64,000 bases of DNA from Micromonospora sp. R77 (GCF_022747945.1 NZ_JALDST010000001.1:2666001-2730000), one strand, 5' to 3'; shown: positions 52,237 through 60,785, counted from the stretch's first letter. Numbers and translations: made by a program. Notes: a model not told the origin generated them from the sequence alone.

Positions 52237-53076
52237 TCAGCGCAGGTCCGTGGCGCGGGTGCCGATGTCGAGGAACTGCACGATCGTGATCATGTCGGCG
52301 TTGTAGACGAAACCGCGGCTGGTGTCGTCGACGGCGATCCCCTGCTGTGCGGCGTAGGAGCGCATGTGCGGGGGCAGCGGGGAGCTCATCGAGAACAGGG
52401 TGCGGGCGTACTCATCGTTCAGCTCAGCCGACGCTCTCGGGAAGATGGTCGGCTTGCCACCTTCGCTGGACACGTGCAGGTTGAACAACAGGACGTTGCC
52501 GTCGGTGGACGCCAACTCCCGCACCGCCTCTGCGGCGGGGCGCGGATCGCCGTCGGTGGATTGCCCGTCGGTCAGGTTCAGCACCACTGGCGGAAAGCAG
52601 TTTTCGTTGGTCGCCAGGAAAGTGTTGGCCAGTACGGCGGCCTGGCGCAGCGCCTCGACCATCGGGGTGCCGTGATTGCCGACCGGCTCCACCCAGACCG
52701 GGAACTTGGTCGGTTGCTCGACCAGGCCACCGGCGCCATCGGGAACCTTCTTCATCCGCTCTTCCACCCGGGCCGGATACTTCGCGACCTGCGACAACGG
52801 CACCAGGTCACGCCCGCTCAGTTCTCCCTCGAACACCGAACCGACGCGCACGCCGTACCCGATGACCGCCACGTGGAAGTAGTCGCGGACGCCGCCCTCC
52901 TTGGCGCACTTGATTGCCAGCTCACGCAGCAGCCGGTTCAGCGCGTCGGCGACCACGTCTGCCTTGCGGCGCACGACCTCGCCTTCGGTGATCTCGTCGA
53001 GCATCGACGCCGACTGGTCGAGCAGGAAGATAAAGCAACTGGGGTTCGAGCGGCTGATCTCGGCGGTGTACGCCAC
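52237..53076 (-). CDS. TerY-like VWA domain protein
   Basis: 279 residues, almost entirely a von Willebrand A domain. It opens VAYTAEISRSNPSCFIFLLD with the MIDAS motif DQSASM (Asp20, Ser22, Ser24), then NLTDGQSTDGDPRP, and ends with a helix before ITIVQFLDIGTR. This is the TerY form found with kinase-PP2C pairs. GTG 53076 is chosen for GGAAGGA 6 nt upstream and because family homology starts there; the frame is open to GTG 53187. Confidence 0.85.
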   Translation of the reverse strand: MAYTAEISRSNPSCFIFLLDQSASMLDEITEGEVVRRKADVVADALNRLLRELAIKCAKEGGVRDYFHVAVIGYGVRVGSVFEGELSGRDLVPLSQVAKYPARVEERMKKVPDGAGGLVEQPTKFPVWVEPVGNHGTPMVEALRQAAVLANTFLATNENCFPPVVLNLTDGQSTDGDPRPAAEAVRELASTDGNVLLFNLHVSSEGGKPTIFPRASAELNDEYARTLFSMSSPLPPHMRSYAAQQGIAVDDTSRGFVYNADMITIVQFLDIGTRATDLR

Positions 53077-53208
53077 GGTGGTTCCTTCCAGGTTTGGGTC
53101 GTACAACGGGCAGGTCACGTCTCGATGGGGCGCGACGACAGCTCTGTCGGGGCGAAGGCTTACCGAGGACGGCTTCGTGTCGGACACGGCTCAGACATGG
53201 CAGCGGTA

Positions 53209-54039
53209 TTAGGGCGTCTCGTTCCACCACTCCGTCCTGGCCGGGGCGACGACCGGCGGCGGTGCGGTGTTCGCCGGTGTGGTGCTCGCCGGCGCTGCCG
53301 GCGCAGGTTGTCGGGCCGCAGGAGCAATCGGCCTTGAACACCGCCGTTCTCGCCTCGACGACCACACCGCCCGTAAGTCGTAAATACGCCGGGCTACTGG
53401 AAGCCGTATTAGCCACGCCGGCGCGGAGGTGACCGGCTGGCCGGGAATCGAGGCGATCGGCAACGACAGCGAGTCCGCCCACCGGCCGAGCGTGTCGCGG
53501 TCGACGACGCTGATGTGGCACCGCCGGGCCACATCGACGGCCTGAGCGGTGAGGTAGTTGTTCGTGACCAGCAATGCCACGTCCGCGTCATGGATGTGCC
53601 GAGCAGTTCCGGCGAAGCGTTGCACCTCAGGGCTGCCGACCTTTGCGCTGTATCGCTTGCACTGCACGACCAGCCGCTGCCCGTCCGGGGCGTATCCGGT
53701 CACGTCGGCACCCATGTCGCCAGAACCGCCGGACACCCGCACCCGTCGGCATCCGCTGGCCCACATCAACCGGGCCACCCAGTGCTCGAACTGCGAGCCG
53801 GACATGACGTCAGTGACGGCGACCGTACGCTCCTGCTGCACCAGCCGCCGCGACCGCTGAACCCACAACCATCCACTCCCGCACGCCGTCGCCAGCACGG
53901 CCACCGCGATCAGGGACGCAGCCACCGGGTGCTGTTGCACCAGCTGCATGACGATGCTGATACCCAGCAATGTCGCGCCTGCCAGCCACCAGAAAGTGTC
54001 CGAGCTGATACGCCGGGTTGTGCGTCTGCGTCTAGCCAT
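53209..54039 (-). CDS. Membrane-anchored Mrr-type restriction endonuclease
   Basis: 276 residues. Two membrane helices at the N terminus (~15-33 and ~38-58) are followed by an Mrr_cat domain (~78-190): FEHWVARLMWASGCRRVRV, then GDMGADVTGY with Asp112 and VVQCKRYS with Gln126 and Lys128, the QxK form of the PD-(D/E)xK site. TNNYLTAQAVDVARRCHISV completes the fold. The tail is Pro/Ala-rich. Mrr enzymes cut modified DNA. It heads the minus-strand operon; TACAGT (complement of 54093-54098) is a possible -10. Confidence 0.85.
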   Translation of the reverse strand: MARRRRTTRRISSDTFWWLAGATLLGISIVMQLVQQHPVAASLIAVAVLATACGSGWLWVQRSRRLVQQERTVAVTDVMSGSQFEHWVARLMWASGCRRVRVSGGSGDMGADVTGYAPDGQRLVVQCKRYSAKVGSPEVQRFAGTARHIHDADVALLVTNNYLTAQAVDVARRCHISVVDRDTLGRWADSLSLPIASIPGQPVTSAPAWLIRLPVARRIYDLRAVWSSRRERRCSRPIAPAARQPAPAAPASTTPANTAPPPVVAPARTEWWNETP

Positions 54040-54269
54040 GATCGTCTTTCTCGCGCCGTCGGTCGCAGCCGTGCGTGGAAAACTGCTTGTCGACTGTAGA
54101 GGGAGAGTCTGACGCTTCCGCCAAAGTTGATCTACGCCTCGGCTGTCAAAAACCCGACACCGACGCCTACTGCATCAGCCTTACACGCATCGCCCTCGAC
54201 GCATTGCCTTGCCGGTCAGTTCGGGGTGAGCGCGCTGCGACTAGACAGGCGAACGCGAATCTCAGATAG

Positions 54270-54296
54270 ACGCCATTTATGGCATACGTATGGCGT
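54270..54296. promoter_or_regulatory. Nested dyad in the dnaB-island gap
   Basis: ACGCCAT (54270-54276) and ATGGCGT (54290-54296) form a perfect inverted repeat, and CATACGTATG (54283-54292) inside it is a separate perfect palindrome. The surrounding 54040-54342 gap is lower in GC than the core genes. The site could be an operator for the island operon, about 230 bp upstream of its first gene, or a recombination scar. Nothing else is seen in the gap. Confidence 0.4.
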
Positions 54297-54342
54297 TAAG
54301 TGAGAGGTTATGGCGCGGGCGTGAGGACCTACACGATTCGAC

Positions 54343-57027
54343 TCAGACGATCGCCATGTCGACGAAGCGGGAGAGGTGCAGCTGCGCCGCGACCGTCACG
54401 GTGTCGGTCGGACCATTTCGATGTTTGGCCACGATGAAATCCGCCTCGCCGGCGCGCGGCGACTCCTTGTCGTAGTAATCGTCACGGTGCAGCAGAATCA
54501 CGACGTCGGCATCCTGCTCGATCGAATTGTGGGTGGCGATGCCGTTGGCGATGAAGTTGTGAGTGCCCAGAACAGTGGCATCGTAGACGTCGCGTTCACC
54601 GATGGACTCGATCGACACGATGTCGTCCCAGAAGACGTCGTTGGTCGCGTGCAGGTCTAGATCCGCCGAGTCCAGGACCCCGGCGATCTTCGCAAGCCTG
54701 GTACGACTCGGTGCGTGCTTCCACATCGTGCTGCCACAGAACTGTGTGCCGACGGCAGCAGCGAACTGCCGGTGGCTCATGCCCTGTTCTGCCAGGATCT
54801 CCCGCACGCGCGTCCAGACGTCGGTCGGCACCGTGTCGACATTTGTGTTGCTCTGCATCGACTCCAGCGAGGTCAGCAACGCTTCGCATCTCGCCGCCCG
54901 TACGCCGTGCACACCGATCTCCCGCAGGAACCGGAGCTGGTCGTCCCGCCCGGAAATGTCGAGTGTGTACTGCGGCCTGTGCCGCACAACGGGTACCTGC
55001 TTCAGGCGAGCTGTGATCCCGTACCTGAGCAGGAGACGTGAGACGTCCTCGATCATCCGGCGACTGGTGGAGGAGAAGTACACCCGCCCCCCTCGACCGG
55101 ACTTGTTGACGGTGACGGATCCGTCGGTCGCCCAGAGATGCCGCAGGAACAGGGTGATTTGCTCCTTGGGAAGGCTGAACACCGGTTGTGGCACGAACTT
55201 CTCATGAGACCTGAGCCCGAAGAGTCCAAGCTCGTCGAGCCATTCGGCCACCGGATTGCGCCGTCCGCGCGCGAGACGGTAGGGGGCAGGGAGACGGAGA
55301 GTGGTGACTCGCGTAGCAGGGTAGTCATCCCGGACCGCAGTGATCCCGAAGTGCTTCGCCGCATCGGCGACCGCCTGAAGGTTCAACTCGTCGCAACTCG
55401 CGTAGCGGACTGGCTGACGTCGAACGAAAGAGCCGTCACCCAGCAGATGTGCCAGCAGCACTACTTCACCTTCCGCCCATGGACGAATGTCGAGCGGGGG
55501 CGGCACATGGCGAGGAGTGGCGATGCGAGTTCCGACCGTCAATTCCCCGAGCGGCATCCATCCGGCGAAGGTCAGGAACGGGTGGTTCGCGGTCGCCTCG
55601 ATCAGCTTGCCGGAGGCGAGATTCATTCGGTAAACCTCACGAGTTCCACTGGGGAACACATGCGTCATGGTGCGAGGGGTATAGCGGAGACTCTCGTCCA
55701 ATGCCCAGACGGGAATGTCGCGAGCCCTGTCCGCCAGTAGCTGACCCAGAGTGACCTCGGCGTTGTTGTCGGCCCGCATCAGTCGCGTCTCCGCGGTCAG
55801 ACAGCCCGATTCGCGCAAATCAGACAGCTGCGGTCGCTTGTCCGTACGCTGCTCGGGGCCCCGGTTCAGCTGACTCACCGCGATCACCGGGCACTCGACC
55901 TCCTTGGCCAGCAGCTTCAGGCCACGGGACAGGTCCGCGACCTCCTGCTGCCGGCTTTCGGTGCGCTTCGGTGAGGTCATCAGCTGGAGATAGTCGACGA
56001 CGATCATCTTGAGGTTGTGCTTCTGCTTGAGCCGGCGTGCCTTGGCCCGGATCTCCATCAGGTTCATGCTCGGCGTGTCGTCGACGAAGAGCGGGGCCTC
56101 GCTGATCTCGCCCATGCACCGGGCGAGCTTGGTCCAGTCGTCGTCGGAGAGCTGCCCGCTGCGCAGCACGTGCAGCGGCACGCGGGCCTCGGCCGAGAGC
56201 AGTCGCATGACGATCTCGACCTTGCTCATTTCCAGCGAGAAGATCGCCGCCGCCTGATTGGCCCGAATAGCGGCATTTCGGGCAAAGTCCATACTTGCGG
56301 TCGATTTGCCCAGACCAGGCCGGCCGGCCACGATGATGAGCTGCCCCGCGTGCAGGCCGTTGAGGAGCCGGTCCAGGTCGCTGAAGCCGGTCGGCACGCC
56401 GGTCATCACGCCGCCCTGCGCGCCGACCGCCTCGATCTCGTCGAGGGTCGGCTGGAGCATGTCGGCGAGGACGGCGAAGTCCTCACTGACCCGGCGCTCG
56501 GTGATCTCATAGACGGCCTGCTGGGCCAGGTCGACCACGTCGTCGACGTCGCGGCTGCCGCCCTGGCCGGTGCCGTACCCGAGCTGGACGATCTTCGTGC
56601 CGGCCTCGACCAGCCGGCGGAGCACGGCCCGCTCGCCGACGATCCGGGCGTAGTAGGAGGCGTTCGCCGCGGTGGGCACGCTCGCGATCAGGGTGTGCAG
56701 GTAGGGCGCGCCGCCGATCCGGGCCAGGTCGCCGGAGTCGGCGAGGGCCGCCGCCACGGTGATCGGGTCGGCCGGCTCGCCCCGGCCGTAGATGTCGAGG
56801 ATCGCGTCGAAGATCGTGGCGTGCACGGGACGGTAGAAGTCGTTCGACTTCAGGATCTCCACGACGTCGGCGATGGCGTCCTTGGACAGCAGCATGCCGC
56901 CGAGCACGCACTGCTCGGCGGCCACGTCCTGCGGCGGGGTCTTGTCGAACTGGCTGTCGCGCTGTGGTGGTGGCGCGGACGACGGCCCCCCGGCCCGCTC
57001 CGTCCGCATGTCGTCGGTGACCGACAC
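54343..57027 (-). CDS. dnaB: Replicative DNA helicase DnaB with intein
   Basis: 894 residues before splicing: an N-extein of 408, an intein of 426 and a C-extein of 60. The extein has the DnaB N-terminal domain (DVAAEQCVLGGMLLSKDAI), Walker A GRPGLGKST, VDYLQLM, and the loop RPQLSDLRESG joined after splicing to SIEQDADVVILLHR. DnaB is the hexameric replication helicase. GTG 57027 is chosen for its GAGGGGGGACCC ribosome site; the frame extends to 57117. The spliced protein would be about 468 residues, normal for DnaB. Confidence 0.95.
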   Translation of the reverse strand: MSVTDDMRTERAGGPSSAPPPQRDSQFDKTPPQDVAAEQCVLGGMLLSKDAIADVVEILKSNDFYRPVHATIFDAILDIYGRGEPADPITVAAALADSGDLARIGGAPYLHTLIASVPTAANASYYARIVGERAVLRRLVEAGTKIVQLGYGTGQGGSRDVDDVVDLAQQAVYEITERRVSEDFAVLADMLQPTLDEIEAVGAQGGVMTGVPTGFSDLDRLLNGLHAGQLIIVAGRPGLGKSTASMDFARNAAIRANQAAAIFSLEMSKVEIVMRLLSAEARVPLHVLRSGQLSDDDWTKLARCMGEISEAPLFVDDTPSMNLMEIRAKARRLKQKHNLKMIVVDYLQLMTSPKRTESRQQEVADLSRGLKLLAKEVECPVIAVSQLNRGPEQRTDKRPQLSDLRESGCLTAETRLMRADNNAEVTLGQLLADRARDIPVWALDESLRYTPRTMTHVFPSGTREVYRMNLASGKLIEATANHPFLTFAGWMPLGELTVGTRIATPRHVPPPLDIRPWAEGEVVLLAHLLGDGSFVRRQPVRYASCDELNLQAVADAAKHFGITAVRDDYPATRVTTLRLPAPYRLARGRRNPVAEWLDELGLFGLRSHEKFVPQPVFSLPKEQITLFLRHLWATDGSVTVNKSGRGGRVYFSSTSRRMIEDVSRLLLRYGITARLKQVPVVRHRPQYTLDISGRDDQLRFLREIGVHGVRAARCEALLTSLESMQSNTNVDTVPTDVWTRVREILAEQGMSHRQFAAAVGTQFCGSTMWKHAPSRTRLAKIAGVLDSADLDLHATNDVFWDDIVSIESIGERDVYDATVLGTHNFIANGIATHNSIEQDADVVILLHRDDYYDKESPRAGEADFIVAKHRNGPTDTVTVAAQLHLSRFVDMAIV
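54526..55803 (-). mobile_element. DnaB intein with LAGLIDADG homing endonuclease
   Basis: The intein starts with Cys (CLTAETRL) after DLRESG and ends in His-Asn (ANGIATHN) before Ser of SIEQD, the same insertion point as the Synechocystis DnaB intein. Splicing block B is TANHPFLTF and block F is DVYDATVLGTHNF. Two LAGLIDADG-type motifs are LLAHLLGDGS and FLRHLWATDGS, so the homing nuclease may be active. GC is visibly lower than in the extein, which fits recent transfer. Confidence 0.95.
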
Positions 57028-57138
57028 GGGTCCCCCCTCGTTGCGTCGGATCGAGTCCAGCTCTACCGCCGGGGTCTGACAACTCCCGACGACCCCCTCC
57101 GGTCGATCGGGGGCCACCGCCCGGACGGTCGGGGGCCA

Positions 57139-57168
57139 ACGATACGGAACCCGAGGTCAGCCCCTCAA
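57139..57168 (-). promoter_or_regulatory. Candidate dnaB promoter
   Basis: On the minus strand, TTGAGG (complement of 57163-57168), an 18-bp spacer and TATCGT (complement of 57139-57144) give a vegetative-type promoter about 105 nt upstream of the dnaB GTG. Confidence 0.45.
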
Positions 57169-57242
57169 CAAGGCCGGTGGACGAGCCTCGGGACAACCTG
57201 TGGACGCCGGTGGACGGACATGTGCGCAGGGTGTGCACAGCA

Positions 57243-57251
57243 TGTGGATAA
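57243..57251 (-). promoter_or_regulatory. Perfect DnaA box
   Basis: TGTGGATAA on the plus strand is the reverse of TTATCCACA. Weaker TGTGGA or TGTGCA matches are scattered within 100 bp (TGTGGACGC, TGTGCACAG, TGTGGAGGA). It lies in the 396-bp gap upstream of dnaB, so DnaA could modulate dnaB. There are too few boxes for an origin. Confidence 0.5.
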
Positions 57252-57423
57252 GTGATGGGGAATCCCGGCACTAAACGCTCTGACCTGCGGTTATGCAATC
57301 CCCAGCCTGTGGAGGAAAGATTTCGGGTCGAGCCGGGGCGCCGTTCGTCCCGTACTATCTCAGCGAACGGCTACACCTGGACAGCGGATTGCACTTTCGG
57401 TTGAGAAGGGTCACGCTCCGGCC

Positions 57424-58980
57424 GTGAGTTACCGGGACTGGGGACGCGGGGAGGGCAGCCCGCGCGAGCGCCAGCCGATCGCCCCGTGGGACGCTCCCGC
57501 CGAGTCGCTCCCGGTCGACCCGTACGCCGCCGACGTCGACCGCTACCGCACTCCCAGCCGCCGCCGCGCGATCGAGCGTGGGCAGGACGAGCCGGTCGAC
57601 GCGTACCTGCCGCAGTGGGCGCTCGAGTCCGGCATCCGGCGCGCCGACGGCGGTGGCCGGCACGCCGCCCCGGACGACGACGCCGACCAGCCGCGAGCGG
57701 ACACCGGGTGGCGCGGTGCGACCGACGCCGGCCGGCGCCGCGAGCTCGGCCGGCGCGACGTCCGCGCGATCGGTGCCGGCCCGGCCGCCGAGCACACCGC
57801 AGAGTGGATCCTGGACACCCCGCAGGAGCAGGGGTACGTCGGCAGTCGGCGTGCCGAGTCCGCCGAGGACGAGCCGGTCTCCGGGGCGGTCCCGCGCAGC
57901 CGGCCCCGCCGCGCCCCGGCCCGTCGCCCACAGGTGGTCTGGTCCGGTCTGGAGGAGTCCGATCAGTCCGCTCCCGGGGTGGATCCGGGAAGTGGCTGGG
58001 AGGGCGGGCGGACGACCCGGCGCAGCCGGCGCGCGGCCGAGTCGTCGTGGTCCCGTCCGGCGGCCGAGTCGTGGGACCGGAGCAGGCCGGTCGAACCGGA
58101 CCCCGCCGAGCGTCCGGCGGTCGACCCGTGGGACGCCTCCGGGGTGCACGCGTGGGATCGTTCCGCCCCGGCCGGCCGCTGGGACCAGGCGGACGGCACC
58201 GGCCGCTGGGACCAGTCCGACCACACCGGAGAGTGGGACCGGTTCACCGACACCGGCCAGTGGGACCGCTATGCGGAGCCGGCCCCGTCGGAGCGGTACG
58301 CCGACGTCGACCGGTGGGACCGGACGGCACCGCCCGGCCCGGTCCGGGACCGGGCGGCCGAGGGTCGGGCGTCGACGGAGCAGGCCGAGGGATTCTGGTC
58401 GGGCACCCGGTTGGCCGGGGACGATCCGCGCTGGGTGGATGCGCCGTCGTCGGCACCTCGGTCGCCCGTGGTGGCGTACACCGCTCCCCGCCCCGTTGCG
58501 GCGCCGCGCCGCCGGGTGGGGCCGGCGGGTACGGGCCGGGGCGCCGCTGGCGCGTCGACCCGGAGTCGGACCGAGCCGGCCGGTGGCGGTTCGTGGAGCC
58601 GCCGGATCGAGGACGACCTGCTGGATCCGGATCCCGGTGGTCCACTCCGTCCGCTGCTGTACACCGCGGCGTGTTACCTGGTGCCCGCCGTGCTGGTCTT
58701 CGGATGGCTGCTGACGTTGAGCGGTCAGGCCCCACCGGGGTGCGTCACCGACGTCACGGGCGGTGGGTGTGACTCACCGCGGGCGCACGCCTTCGACTCG
58801 CTCGTCGCCGGGGCTCCCCGCTTCGCCCTGGCGCTGGTCAGCAGCCTGGTGGTGGCGGTGCTGCTGCGCCGGGTAGGCACCACCTGGCGGTCCGCGACCG
58901 TGGCGGTCGCCGCGGCGGTGGTCGGCGGTGGTCTCTCCACGGTGATGATCAGTGCGGTGACGGGCCAGCCGATCGGCTGA
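57424..58980 (+). CDS. Disordered-repeat membrane protein
   Basis: 518 residues. The first ~400 are highly charged and disordered, with Trp-Asp repeats (TGRWDQADG, TGRWDQSDH, TGEWDRFTD, TGQWDRYAE at about residues 258-292). Three hydrophobic segments follow in the last ~115 residues (LYTAACYLVPAVLVFGWLL, FALALVSSLVVAVLL, ATVAVAAAVVGGGLSTVMI). No enzyme motif is visible. It lies divergent from dnaB. GTG 57424 is the likely start, with TACTAT (about 57353) as a candidate -10. Confidence 0.75.
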   Translation: MSYRDWGRGEGSPRERQPIAPWDAPAESLPVDPYAADVDRYRTPSRRRAIERGQDEPVDAYLPQWALESGIRRADGGGRHAAPDDDADQPRADTGWRGATDAGRRRELGRRDVRAIGAGPAAEHTAEWILDTPQEQGYVGSRRAESAEDEPVSGAVPRSRPRRAPARRPQVVWSGLEESDQSAPGVDPGSGWEGGRTTRRSRRAAESSWSRPAAESWDRSRPVEPDPAERPAVDPWDASGVHAWDRSAPAGRWDQADGTGRWDQSDHTGEWDRFTDTGQWDRYAEPAPSERYADVDRWDRTAPPGPVRDRAAEGRASTEQAEGFWSGTRLAGDDPRWVDAPSSAPRSPVVAYTAPRPVAAPRRRVGPAGTGRGAAGASTRSRTEPAGGGSWSRRIEDDLLDPDPGGPLRPLLYTAACYLVPAVLVFGWLLTLSGQAPPGCVTDVTGGGCDSPRAHAFDSLVAGAPRFALALVSSLVVAVLLRRVGTTWRSATVAVAAAVVGGGLSTVMISAVTGQPIG

Positions 58981-59022
58981 CGTGCCACCGGCGACAGGCA
59001 CCAGAGCGACAGGCACCAAGGC

Positions 59023-59060
59023 GACAGGGCCCGCACCGGAGTTCCGGTGCGGGCCCTGTC
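59023..59060. terminator. Hairpin terminator between converging genes
   Basis: Perfect 17-bp stem GACAGGGCCCGCACCGG (59023-59039) and CCGGTGCGGGCCCTGTC (59044-59060), loop AGTT. Three GCGACAGG units lie just before it (58991-59029). Confidence 0.85.
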
Positions 59061-59076
59061 GTGGGTGTCGCGGGTG

Positions 59077-59523
59077 TCAGCCCTGAACGACGTTCAGGTC
59101 GAACTTGGCGCTCACCTCGGGGTGCAGCTTGACGCTGACCGGGTAGGCGCCGAGCGACTTGATGTGACCGGGCAGCTCCAGCCGACGACGGTCGAGGGTC
59201 GGACCGCCGGCCGCCTTGACGGCGTCGACGATCTCGGCCGGGGTGACCGAACCGAAGAGCCGACCACCGTCACCGGCGCGGGCCTTCAGGTTGACCTTCA
59301 GGCCCTCGAGCTGGGCCTTGACCTCGTTGGCGTGGCCGAGGTCGCGGATCTCACGGGCCGAGCGGGCCCGCTTGATGACCGTGACCTGCTTCTCCGCACC
59401 CTTGGTCCAGCTGATCGCGAAGCCCTGCGGCAGCAGGTAGTTACGGCCGTAGCCGTTCTTGACCTCGACGATGTCGCCGGGGGCACCGAGACCGGAAACT
59501 TCCTGGGTCAGGATGATCTTCAT
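59077..59523 (-). CDS. rplI: 50S ribosomal protein L9
   Basis: 148 residues: the N-terminal rRNA-binding domain [20 protein letters not shown] with [16 protein letters not shown], a long connecting helix, and the C-terminal domain ([34 protein letters not shown]). Length and layout are standard. It is the last gene of rpsF-ssb-rpsR-rplI, 14 nt after rpsR, with GAGGAGGCACCGAC before its ATG. Confidence 0.98.
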   Translation of the reverse strand: MKIILTQEVSGLGAPGDIVEVKNGYGRNYLLPQGFAISWTKGAEKQVTVIKRARSAREIRDLGHANEVKAQLEGLKVNLKARAGDGGRLFGSVTPAEIVDAVKAAGGPTLDRRRLELPGHIKSLGAYPVSVKLHPEVSAKFDLNVVQG

Positions 59524-59537
59524 GTCGGTGCCTCCTC

Positions 59538-59777
59538 TCAGCGGGCCGTGGCGGTGTACGGCAGGAGCGCCATCTCACGGGCGTTCTTGACCGCACGGGC
59601 GATCTGCCGCTGCTGCTGCGAGGTCACGCCGGTCACCCGTCGAGCGCGGATCTTGCCGCGGTCGGAGATGAACTTGCGCAGCAGCGCGGTGTCCTTGTAG
59701 TCGATGTAGGTGATCCCGTCCTTGTCGAGCGGGTTCACCTTCTTCTTCGGCTTGCGAAGTGCCGCAGCCTTGGCCAT
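59538..59777 (-). CDS. rpsR: 30S ribosomal protein S18
   Basis: 79 residues with the S18 core [20 protein letters not shown] and [21 protein letters not shown]18 forms a heterodimer with S6 on the 30S platform. The N terminus ([12 protein letters not shown]) has no zinc-binding Cys motif, so this is the C-minus type. The longer upstream frame is rejected because it overlaps ssb. Confidence 0.98.
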   Translation of the reverse strand: MAKAAALRKPKKKVNPLDKDGITYIDYKDTALLRKFISDRGKIRARRVTGVTSQQQRQIARAVKNAREMALLPYTATAR

Positions 59778-59818
59778 TGCACGTGCTCCTGGTTTGCGAT
59801 CGCGGGCGCTTTGCGCCA

Positions 59819-60337
59819 TTAGAACGGAGGCTCCTCGTCGAAGTTTCCGCCGCCCGAACCACCGCGCGAGGGAGCGGGCGCAGCCGAGGCCCAAGGGTCG
59901 TCGAAGTTGCCTCCGCCGCCACCCTGGTTGCCACCGCCACCGCCGCCGAAGCCGCCACCGCCGCCGCCGGAGCGGGACATCTTCTGCACCTTCGCCGTGG
60001 CGTAGCGCAGCGATGGGCCGATCTCGTCGACCTCGAGCTCGATGACGGTGCGCTTCTCGCCCTCGCGGGTCTCGTACGACCGCTGGCGCAGCCGACCCGA
60101 GACGATCACGCGGGCGCCCCGCTGGAGCGACTCGGCGACGTGCTCCGCCGCCTGCCGCCACACGGTGCAGGCCAGGAAGAGCGGCTCGCCGTCCTTCCAT
60201 TCGTTGGTGGTCTTGTCCATGAACCGGGGCGTCGAAGCGACCCGGAACTTGGCGACCGCCGCACCGGACGGGGTGAACCGCAACTCGGGGTCATCGGTCA
60301 GGTTGCCGATGACCGTGATGGTGGTGTCTCCTGCCAT
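59819..60337 (-). CDS. ssb: Single-stranded DNA-binding protein
   Basis: 172 residues: an OB fold ([65 protein letters not shown]), then a Gly-rich linker with long Gly runs and the acidic protein-docking tip [14 protein letters not shown] before ATG 60337 sets the start. Its place in the ribosomal operon couples it to translation and replication genes. Confidence 0.97.
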   Translation of the reverse strand: MAGDTTITVIGNLTDDPELRFTPSGAAVAKFRVASTPRFMDKTTNEWKDGEPLFLACTVWRQAAEHVAESLQRGARVIVSGRLRQRSYETREGEKRTVIELEVDEIGPSLRYATAKVQKMSRSGGGGGGFGGGGGGNQGGGGGNFDDPWASAAPAPSRGGSGGGNFDEEPPF

Positions 60338-60441
60338 GACCATCTCCTCGCGCACTCAATCAGGTCTGTCGTACAGGCTCTCAGAGCCCTCCGACAGAGC
60401 TGGTGAGGCTGGTCCGGACGAACCGGAAAGGGGGTGAATGC

Positions 60442-60732
60442 TTAGCGCATCTCCGGCCGGATGACCTTGGTGCGCAGCACGGACTCGTTCAGCCGCAGCT
60501 GACGGTCGAGCTCGGCGACCGCCGCAGGCGTGGCCTGCAGGTCAACGACGGCGTAGATGCCTTCGGCCTTCTTGTTGATCTCGTACGCGAGGCGCCGGCG
60601 GCCCCACACGTCGGTCTTCTCCACCGAGCCACCCGCGGTGCGGATCACGTTCAGGTACGTGTCGAGCGACGGGGCGACGGTGCGCTCCTCGAGGCTGGGA
60701 TCGAGGATCACCATGATTTCGTAATGACGCAA
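60442..60732 (-). CDS. rpsF: 30S ribosomal protein S6
   Basis: 96 residues, full length: [40 protein letters not shown] and the C-terminal [16 protein letters not shown]. The start is TTG 60732, rare for a ribosomal protein, with a strong AGGAGGTGAG upstream. It leads the operon with ssb, rpsR and rplI. The ribosome site is predicted to be paired in the leader structure described next. Confidence 0.97.
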   Translation of the reverse strand: MRHYEIMVILDPSLEERTVAPSLDTYLNVIRTAGGSVEKTDVWGRRRLAYEINKKAEGIYAVVDLQATPAAVAELDRQLRLNESVLRTKVIRPEMR

Positions 60733-60742
60733 GACGTACTCA

Positions 60743-60785
60743 CCTCCTGTGGGCTATGCGGCCACGGTCCTTCCGTGGCAGGAGG
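60743..60785 (-). promoter_or_regulatory. rpsF leader structure (candidate S6:S18 autoregulatory RNA)
   Basis: On the mRNA, CCUCCU (60785-60780) pairs with the Shine-Dalgarno AGGAGG (60748-60743). Between them is a perfect hairpin, GCCACGG (60779-60773) with CCGUGGC (60767-60761) and loop AAGGA, then a one-sided 12-nt bulge (60760-60749). A CCG at the hairpin-bulge junction matches the known S6:S18 target, so free S6:S18 would stabilise the fold and block rpsF translation. Confidence 0.7.

Noticed and set aside
57190..57330. Replication origin (oriC)
   Set aside because: Only one perfect DnaA box and no dnaA/dnaN genes or AT-rich unwinding region.
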